From a virus, in IMG/VR virus record IMGVR_UViG_3300035698_006573, positions 1 through 29,164 of that record: a stretch of DNA of 29,164 nt. One strand, 5' to 3'. Both the position numbers and the translations under genes were made by a program. Positions 17,179-22,918 of this stretch are shown piece after piece. Under the pieces are notes generated by a model. It saw only the letters and a program-made list of their open reading frames with translations, was not told the origin of the DNA and made no database searches. Every line of letters starts with the position of its first letter. Position 1 is the stretch's first letter.

Positions 17179-18012
17179 TTATTTTGTTTTTGTTCTAATT
17201 CAATTTTCTAATGAATAGTTTTCATTAATATACTCTACTATACCAGCACCTAAGTAATCGTCTGGGCATACTATAATCTTATCCTCATGTCTATTCAAGA
17301 ATGCGGCCCACCAACTATAACTACTATTGGCTATAATATTATGGTCACATAAACTCATCACCGCCATATCAACGAAATCGTTACCTGTTTCAACGAATAT
17401 AACTCTATCACTTTCTTCGTCTCAAATGTTTGCTTTAAACCAATTTCTATCTTGTGTACATATTAAAAATACATAGTCGTCAACATCGTCTTTACTGAAG
17501 AAGTTTTCTGTTAATGCATTGTGATAGTAATTTCTATTTAGATTTAATGATGCTACCTGAACGTAATCACCTCTTCTGTTATGAATGCTCACTAATTTCT
17601 TTTCTTTACTCAGGTTCAATGATTTGATGTATTCATTTGCTTTTTCTAATACGTCTTGCTTATACTTAAAAGTTTCATATACATAATCTCTAATGTTATC
17701 TCAGTAAGTGTGAATATGAAACATTGAATGAAATATATAATTCTTATTTTTATCTAAATTAAAAACTGCTTCATCTAGTGGTATTCTACCGTTAATCTTT
17801 TTCATTTCTCATTCGAAGTCATTCTTATCAATTCACTTAATATCTAAATCTAATACTTTATCAAACTTATTACCTCACTTACCAGCAACGCCCATTAACA
17901 TGACCGCTTCCATACCTGTCTTCTCTGCTATTCCTAACAATGAGGCGTACTGTTGTATTTGTGAGCAAGTATCTCCTATTGATGGAAAGTTATTTAATGT
18001 TATATACCCCAT
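17179..18012 (-). CDS. GT11-family glycosyltransferase (alpha-1,2-fucosyltransferase-like)
   Basis: A 277-residue protein, ATG 18012-18010 overlapping the upstream stop (TAATG), with six in-frame TGAs. Residues 143-150 read IHNRRGDY, the H-x-R-x-GDY donor-binding motif of GT11 fucosyltransferases. About residues 225-247 give MSLCDHNIIANSSYSWWAAF, another GT11 hallmark. The N-terminal QIQQYASLLGIAEKTG fits the helix after the first motif, although the usual G-x-GNQ-F sequence is degenerate (SIGDTCSQ). It would transfer fucose or a similar sugar from a GDP-sugar. Targets could be host surface glycans (blocking superinfection) or the phage's own Ser/Thr-rich fibres. No signal peptide or membrane segment, so it is cytoplasmic. 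Confidence 0.82.
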
Positions 18013-18689
18013 TATTTTGAATCCCCTTTATTTATTAATGGTTCGTCTTCTGTCATTTCAATTATTATTTTATGATTATCTTTATTGTATACGTTCAAAT
18101 TTTTGTATCTCTCTGATATTTTGCCTTCTTTAGAGCCATTTAATATCTCAACAAAAAAGTCCCTAAGTGTTTTGACTACAACGTTATTCTCTTTGGCAAA
18201 CTCTTTGAAATCTGAATTGTTCATAATCAGTCAAAATTCATTTTTTCATAATATGATTGCTGGGTATCTTCCCGCTCTATATTCTATCTTATCAATGTCT
18301 AACTCTGTTGAATAATTACCTTTTGAAATGTTATATCCAACTTCTGGGTTTCTTGTATTTCAGTGGTGAATGGCCGCACGACAACCAACATATAATTCTG
18401 TTTCTGAATGGCATATACCTAAACTTGAAACTAAAAAGTTATGTCTGCCATGCTTTTCAATCGCTTTCTTAATTTTGCTACCAATAGGCTCCTTGCCATA
18501 TAGTGGATATTTTACGCCTTCAATATAGACCTTACCATTTATCTTATTTGTTAGTTTTGTAATCTCGCCATAAGGCTTGTGTCTCTTCTCATAATTAAAT
18601 AGTTCTCTAAATGTGGCATCGTCTTTCAATCACTCTGTGTATGCTTCACTTACATTAAATGTATAAATTGTATCTCTTTTACTCCTCAT
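18012..18689 (-). CDS. GIY-YIG-like protein, probably inactive nuclease
   Basis: A 225-residue protein from ATG 18689 (one base after the sigma-factor stop), joined across four TGAs. Residues 40-58 (YGEITKLTNKINGKVYIEG) match the GIY-YIG beginning, followed by IGSKIKKAIEKHGRHNFLVSSL and a NPEVGYNISKG end, which is the usual GIY-YIG layout. The second motif reads YIEG rather than YIG, and the position of the catalytic Glu (before the I..W..NP segment) appears to be CRAA, so it is probably not a working nuclease. The C-terminal 100 residues are unrelated and helical. It may have been domesticated as a DNA-binding protein beside the sigma factor. Confidence 0.65.
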
Positions 18690-18690
18690 T

Positions 18691-19422
18691 CTACTTCTCC
18701 TTTTCCTTCTTTTGTGGCTGGAATATTCTTATCTTGCCAACTGATATTAAACTTTGTTTAAGTTCTGCAACGTAAATATTAACTTTACTTTCATTTAAGC
18801 CTGTGTATTGTAATAATTGTGTTTTAGTTATGTCGTAATTTACATATTTCCAGCTCTTGTAACTACGCATAATTAATATAAAGGCTTCGTTCATTAATAC
18901 TCTCCCCTTACCTTTAAGTTTCGTTTGGACATTTTCGCTTGTTAGATAGTCAAGGAACATATCAGCCTTTTCTAATGCGTATAATATTTGGTCTTCCCTT
19001 TCTTTTTCAATCTCATCATGATTTGCTAATTTATCCAACAAATCTGTAGCCGAATTTCCCTCGCCTTCAATATTATCATTTACTGCATCAACAAATAGGT
19101 GCCTACTATAATGTTTCTTCTGTTTTAACCCTTTTTGAGTTAGATAGTTAAATGCTACTCTGTTAAAAAAACTAAAGGCACTACCTTTGTCTACATTGAA
19201 CTTTGATAATTTCATTCATAGCCAGGATGTTGTATCTGCTACAAGGTCGTCAATTGGACCAAGGCTCTTCCATAACTGAAACTTGGCAATAACAAAACGG
19301 CTCATTATTTCGAAGCCTGGGTGTAAGTAATTCTCATAGATAAAGTTTCTTCTTGCTATGTTAGTTTCTCTTTGTCACTCGATAATTCAGGCTTCATTTT
19401 GCTCAGAAAAATATAATTCCAT
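18691..19422 (-). CDS. Phage sigma factor, T4 gp55-like (sigma70 region 2)
   Basis: A 243-residue protein, ATG 19422-19420 with AAGGAG, stop TAG; three TGAs at residues 12, 16 and 69. Residues 31-50 (NYLHPGFEIMSRFVIAKFQL), followed by DDLVADTTSWLWMKLSKFNV and KGSAFSFFNRVAFNYL (58-94), give the region 2 pattern of T4 gp55-like late sigma factors: an acidic helix, K.F....G.AF..F, then an aromatic helix. A C-terminal helical part (KTQLLQYTGLNESKVNIYVAEL) resembles a helix-turn-helix. It would redirect host RNA polymerase to phage promoters. It is the first gene of the long minus operon, next to the structured gap. The family is distant, so the call rests on pattern. Confidence 0.68.
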
Positions 19423-19440
19423 TACTTTGGCTCCTTTTGT

Positions 19441-19464
19441 TTTATATAAATAGGCTAGCCAAAA
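19441..19464 (-). promoter_or_regulatory. Outward promoter/operator of the sigma-factor operon
   Basis: On the minus strand TTTTGGCT (19464-19457), continuing AGCC and then TATTTATATAAA, lies 42 bases before the sigma-factor start. The same TTTTGGCT.GC..TAT....ATATAA pattern lies in the opposite direction before the plus-strand genes (19871-19894). GGCTAGCC is itself a palindrome. On the plus strand the same site reads TATAAATA (19445-19452), which equals the T4 late -10 sequence. A shared regulator or the phage sigma factor may act here. Confidence 0.6.
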
Positions 19465-19735
19465 CCCAAACATCAATAAATATTAATTTTTTTATGGATT
19501 TTATTGGAGTTTACGACAATAAAATCTCTGTTAATATAATAATGTTTGGGTTTCTTAACTGATACCTACTACACAGAATCCTTTTGAAAATTAAGTTAAA
19601 GAACTCAGAAGGATAACGAAGTTATTCTGATGAATAGTAGTATGAGTTTACGAATACTACTATTTTGTATATACTTAATACTCTATGTTCGAGACAAGCT
19701 CGAAATTCTTTATTCTTATTTTTTTAATATCAGTT
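19462..19735 (+). ncRNA. Candidate structured RNA (or origin-like region) between divergent promoters
   Basis: A long hairpin spans 19462-19553: AAACCCAAACAT pairs with ATGTTTGGGTTT (12 bp), ATATTAA with TTAATAT (7 bp), and GATTTTATTG with CAATAAAATC (10 bp) around the loop GAGTTTACGA (19507-19516). A second hairpin at 19578-19614 pairs ATCCTTTTGA with TCAGAAGGAT (one G-T). A third at 19633-19664 pairs AATAGTAGTAT with ATACTACTATT around the same loop GAGTTTACGA (19644-19653). A last small stem, TTCGAG with CTCGAA (19688-19704), is followed by a T-rich tail to 19735, like a plus-strand terminator. No good protein frame lies here. The repeats could equally form DNA cruciforms at an origin of replication. 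Confidence 0.55.
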
Positions 19736-19870
19736 TAAGTAGTTTAATTCATTTGCGCCAGCACATGGATATGTCTCTCTCATTCAATCTCTTGGCTTGC
19801 TAATAATAGGTATGTAGCTGGATTCCCAAACCTCAAAAAGAATAAATATTTATTTTTATTTAAGAAAACT
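19736..19870. other. Intergenic remainder without a convincing gene
   Basis: The rest of the 496-base gap is AT-rich. A CCCAAACCTC stretch followed by AATAAATATTTATTTT (19825-19860) imperfectly repeats the CCCAAACATC..TAAATATTAATTTT part of 19465-19493. Short minus-strand frames of 16-19 residues exist but have no clear ribosome site. I see no tRNA here. Confidence 0.5.
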
Positions 19871-19894
19871 TTTTGGCTGGCTATATAGATATAA
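19871..19894 (+). promoter_or_regulatory. Outward promoter/operator of the plus-strand genes
   Basis: TTTTGGCT (19871-19878), then GGC and TATATAGATATAA (19882-19894), 48 bases before ATG 19919. This is the counterpart of the site before the sigma-factor gene, facing the other way. The spacing to the ribosome site leaves a leader of only about 20-25 bases. Confidence 0.6.
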
Positions 19895-19918
19895 GTGTTT
19901 ATAAAAAAGGAGTGAAGT

Positions 19919-20332
19919 ATGATATTAAAAACAGGCATTTGTATTGATTTTTATGGTAGCAAGGTGTTGATTTCAAGACGTAAATTAACTAAAAATGGTA
20001 AATATAAACAAGAATTTTCTATAAAGGCATCAGTATTCGTAAAACTACTGAAAATAATAAAAGATGAAAATAGGCTTGACTTTGCTGTTAAGCTATCTGA
20101 TAATGTTGTTGTTCAGAGTTTAGGTAAGATTAAAGGTATCGATATTAGAGAATGCTATTTGAATAATAACAATGAGACAAAATATAGTAAGAGAAAGTTT
20201 GTTCAATTCTATATTTGGGATTTGAGTGAAATAAAAAGAATTATGAATAACATAGTTGAAGAGGCGTTATTCAAATTAAAAAACTCAATAGATAGTGATT
20301 TAAAAAAATCATTTAAAGAATTAACTAAATAA
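19919..20332 (+). CDS. Hypothetical protein, plus-strand unit
   Basis: A 137-residue basic protein, ATG at 19919 with AAAGGAG 6 bases upstream, stop TAA. N-terminal strands (GICIDFYGSKVLISRRKL, then YKQEFSIKASVFVKLL) and a C-terminal long helix (DLSEIKRIMNNIVEEALFKL) suggest a small DNA- or RNA-binding alpha/beta protein. The only Trp is TGG. It is the first gene transcribed away from the sigma-factor operon, a typical position for a regulator or replication-initiation helper, but I recognise no family. Confidence 0.6.
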   Translation: MILKTGICIDFYGSKVLISRRKLTKNGKYKQEFSIKASVFVKLLKIIKDENRLDFAVKLSDNVVVQSLGKIKGIDIRECYLNNNNETKYSKRKFVQFYIWDLSEIKRIMNNIVEEALFKLKNSIDSDLKKSFKELTK

Positions 20333-20371
20333 AATACATAACTTTAGAAATATAATTAAATAGGATGCTGT

Positions 20372-20929
20372 ATGAAAGAAGAATGGAAACAGATTGAAGG
20401 GTTTGAAGGTATGTACGAAATTAGCAATATTGGTAGGGTTAAGAGTTTAAGTAGGAATGTTATAAATGGAATTGGTTGCTTTAGAACAGTTAAAGAAAGG
20501 ATATTAAAGCAAAACACAAGTACTTCTGGGTATTTATATGTAAGTTTGTGTAAAGAAGGTAAAAGAAAATTACACAGAATTCATCATTTAATATGAGACA
20601 ATTTTGGTGATAAACCTAGGAATGGTAGGAAACTTCAGGTTGACCACAAAAACGAAATCAAAACTGATAACAGAATTGGCAATCTTCAGTTATTAACAAA
20701 TCGTCAAAATACTACAAAAAGCACGTTATTATTGAAAACTTCAAGCAAATATACGGGAGTTTGTTGGAACAAACAAACAAAAAAGTGGGTTGCAGTTATT
20801 GGTATTAACAGAAAACCCAAACACTTAGGTTATTTTACAGATGAACTTAAAGCATCTGAAGCATATCAGAAAGCACTTAAAGAGCATTTAGATACAAAAA
20901 TAACCCAAAAAGGTATTAGTATAATATAA
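20372..20929 (+). CDS. HNH homing endonuclease (NUMOD4-HNH-AP2), plus strand
   Basis: A 185-residue protein, ATG at 20372, stop TAA; a TGA at residue 75 joins two fragments. A NUMOD4 module (EEWKQIEGFEGMYEISNIGRV) spans residues 3-50. The HNH core IHHLIWDNFGD, LQVDHKNEI and GNLQLLTNRQN follows at about 70-115, and an AP2-like repeat (YTGVCWNKQTKKWVAVIGIN, KHLGYFTDE) at 125-165. Compared with its minus-strand paralogue (16317), the LVW Trp is again TGA but the KW Trp is TGG, which shows both codons serve the same residue. It ends in a tandem two-way terminator. Confidence 0.88.
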
Positions 20930-20932
20930 TAA

Positions 20933-21010
20933 CCCCACAGGTTCTGAAGTTATGGAGAGGTTACCTGTGGGGCTAATAATACCGTGTGAGGTTACACATC
21001 AGGTATTATT
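20933..21010. terminator. Tandem bidirectional terminator between convergent units
   Basis: The first hairpin pairs CCCCACAGGT (20933-20942) with ACCTGTGGGG (20963-20972), 10 bp, 20-base loop. The second pairs AATAATACC (20975-20983) with GGTATTATT (21002-21010), with inner GTGT/ACAC. On the plus strand the second stem is followed by TATTTATT; on the minus strand the first stem is followed by TTATTATATTAT. Each stem thus serves one direction. Both loops contain GAGGTTAC. Confidence 0.8.
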
Positions 21011-21137
21011 TATTTATTACTATATTCTTTATTACGACTTTATCTCTTAATTTACTTAAATTTATATCTTCAATAATTTCATCTAACTTATAACAAAGTT
21101 TCTCAAGGTCGCTTAAATTTTCTCTCAATGTTTGCAT
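21006..21137 (-). CDS. Small coiled-coil protein
   Basis: A 43-residue protein, ATG 21137-21135 overlapping the upstream stop (TAATG). It is one predicted amphipathic helix (QTLRENLSDLEKLCYKLDEIIEDIN) with a basic end. It is the last gene of the late minus-strand region and is tightly coupled to the membrane protein before it, so it may be its partner (for example an antiholin-type role), which is inference only. Confidence 0.5.
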   Translation of the reverse strand: MQTLRENLSDLEKLCYKLDEIIEDINLSKLRDKVVIKNIVINK

Positions 21138-21370
21138 TATTTACCATTCCTTTCTCAAAATTTAATTATTATTTCTATTTTACCACAAATTTTATTCAAT
21201 GTCTTATTAGTTTCAGCAATATCATCCTGTAAGTCTCGTATATCTTTCCTGATACCAATATGTTCATCACATGAATCATCAACTTTTTTATTTAAAACTC
21301 CATATTTGTAAACGACGGTTATAATACTAACCAATATTGTAAACCCTAATCCAATTATGTAAGGTGTCAT
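21137..21370 (-). CDS. Membrane-anchored coiled-coil protein (holin candidate)
   Basis: A 77-residue protein. One membrane helix (YIIGLGFTILVSIITVVYKYG, residues 4-24) is followed by a charged coiled coil (IRKDIRDLQDDIAETNKTLNKICGK). The last six residues (WERNGK) follow a TGA. The layout, an N-terminal membrane segment with a soluble coiled coil, is common among small phage holin-like proteins (BhlA type). No endolysin is visible in the genome. In a host without peptidoglycan a membrane-disrupting protein alone could cause lysis. It starts right after the bS21-like gene (TAA then ATG). Confidence 0.55.
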
Positions 21371-21556
21371 TTATTTTTTCTCCAACTTCCATTTTGACCG
21401 TCTTATAGACAGTTTTCTGCTTTCTCTATTAACTTCACTTTTCTTTCTGTAATATTTATGTTTTTGGAATTCTTCATAAAAGTTTTCATCTTTAAGCCGA
21501 CTTTTTCAAACGCTTAATGCTTTATGTAAATCTCCATTTCTAACTTCAATTATCAT
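21371..21556 (-). CDS. rpsU: Ribosomal protein bS21-like
   Basis: A 61-residue highly basic protein, ATG 21556-21554, stop TAA. It opens with IIEVRNGDLHKALSVWKSRL, matching the V...(N/D)...AL...K start of bS21, followed by a charged middle (FYEEFQKHKYYRKKSE) like the E...R...Y.KPS segment and a Lys/Arg-rich helix to the end. Size and charge pattern are those of bS21, which sits near the 3' end of 16S rRNA and helps start translation. Trp 17 is TGA and Trp 56 TGG. bS21 genes are known in some aquatic phages. Here it is coupled to structural genes, so it is made late. A distant homologue would be missed by eye, so some doubt stays. Confidence 0.68.
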
Positions 21557-21557
21557 A

Positions 21558-21893
21558 TTACACGTCTTCCACACGGCTCTTTAGGTTGATTTGTGATTGC
21601 TCTAATATGTACTCATTTCCAGAAGATGTATTCCAAATAAGCTCGTAAAAATAAGAACTTGGTGTTACGTCTGCTGTTTCTGATGGGTTTATATCAAAGT
21701 AATATATACCTAAACTACCTGATGCCGCCATACTGCTATTCGTGTCTAATACAGCTTGACTATCTAAATCACTTTTGTTGCTTTTTAATATCAATTTAAC
21801 GGTGTCTGACGAAATGTCAGGGCTTGTCCCATTAAATGTAATCGTTCCATAGAAGGCTTTAGTTTCACCTACATACCAATCTGATAAACTCAT
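21558..21893 (-). CDS. Baseplate/tail appendage protein, BppU N-terminal-like
   Basis: A 111-residue protein, ATG 21893, AAGGAG upstream, stop TAA directly before the bS21 start. The strand pattern (VGETKAFYGTITFNGTSPDI, then TVKLILKSNKSD, YFDINPSETADV and FYELIWNTSSG) resembles the small beta-sandwich at the N-terminus of BppU-type baseplate proteins (a short immunoglobulin-like module). Such modules link adhesins to the tail tip. Both Trp codons are TGG. Confidence 0.6.
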   Translation of the reverse strand: MSLSDWYVGETKAFYGTITFNGTSPDISSDTVKLILKSNKSDLDSQAVLDTNSSMAASGSLGIYYFDINPSETADVTPSSYFYELIWNTSSGNEYILEQSQINLKSRVEDV

Positions 21894-21906
21894 TATATTT
21901 TCTCCT

Positions 21907-22056
21907 TTAACTACAAGTTGTTGTAGTTTCTTGTGTTATTGTATTTACTAAAACGTCTTCTGTTATTGTATGAACCAATCCATCTGTAAACTCACCTATA
22001 CAACAGGCTGGGTTACTTCAAGTTGATTGTATTGTTATCCATGTGCAATCTGCCAT
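21907..22056 (-). CDS. Small Cys/Thr-rich protein
   Basis: A 49-residue protein, ATG 22056-22054 with AAGGAG, stop TAA. It is too short to appear under standard ORF cut-offs and holds one TGA (STWSNP). Four Cys (one near the start, a CC pair, one next to the end) and a Thr-rich C-terminus are seen. It lies between two adhesin-like genes, so a minor fibre or tip component is plausible, but there is no family match. Confidence 0.5.
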
Positions 22057-22069
22057 AATTTATTTCTCC

Positions 22070-22903
22070 TTAAAGGTTTGTGTTACCTTGTATTTTTGAG
22101 TTGCCACCTATATATGCGTATGAAAGTACATCAAATGTGCCATCTACTATAAATGTAGCAATACTATAATCGCCATCTATTGTTATTGTGTTCCCTACAC
22201 CTGTTATAATAGCATTAAAGTCTGTTGTTAGATAGCGAATAATAACTACGCCATCTTTACCATTGTGTGGGTTGAAATAATCACCTCAACCACCACCACC
22301 AGCATTACCAGCACCAAGCCCATTTGTTCCATTAGTTAGTGAAGGATTACCTGGAGTACCTGCACCACCAGCATAGTATGTTGCAGTTCCTGATATAGAA
22401 CTTTGCAATCCATCGCCACCATTACCACCATATACTCTTTCATTTGGTACAAAATAATAAGGTGCCGTGCCAACTGCGCCAGCGCCACCACCGCCTCCGC
22501 CAAAACTTTGATTAAATTTTGCATTCTGAATATGAACACCGTTGCCGCCATTATTTCCTTGTGACGGGTCTGTTTCGGGAGTATTTCCAGCACCACCAGG
22601 ATAAACATCAGTCCCGCCGCCACCAGAGCCACCTGCTAATATTGCAACTTCGTCTTTACCACCGCCACCAGAACCTCCGGCAGAAGTTATTGTATCAAAA
22701 ACAGAATCTCCACCAGAATTACCAGCACCAAAAGTTGTTGTACCACCAGAGCCAATAGTTACAGAGTATGTTTGTGAATGTACGGTTAGATTATCAAAAT
22801 GACGATAACCGCCTGAGCCACCTCCACCACAACCAACTTGGTTTGTTGAGTCATATCCGCCACCGCCGCCGCCTGCTATTACTAATAATTCTACATTTCC
22901 CAT
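22070..22903 (-). CDS. Glycine-rich tail tip adhesin, copy 2
   Basis: A 277-residue protein, joined over one TGA (GGGGWGDY). The first 205 residues are about one third Gly in runs (GGGGGG, GGAGT, GGNGGDG), the pattern of polyglycine-helix adhesins such as T4-type gp38 tip proteins. The end (LTTDFNAIITGVGNTITIDG then GDYSIATFIVDGTFDV) is a beta module shared with the 27310 gene, so the two are paralogues. The poly-Gly loops between helices usually carry receptor specificity. Located next to the long collagen-like fibre, it may cap that fibre. Confidence 0.72.
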
Positions 22904-22918
22904 ATTATTTCACTCACA

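Noticed and set aside
19680-19710. GTTCGAG segment as a possible tRNA T-arm
   Set aside because: No acceptor, D or anticodon arm can be drawn around it; it is a short hairpin with a T-rich tail.
19724-19783. Minus-strand 19-residue frame (MRETYPCAGANELNYLNWY) and a nearby cationic 16-residue frame
   Set aside because: Too short, no good ribosome site, and they lie in a structured intergenic region; cannot be supported as genes.
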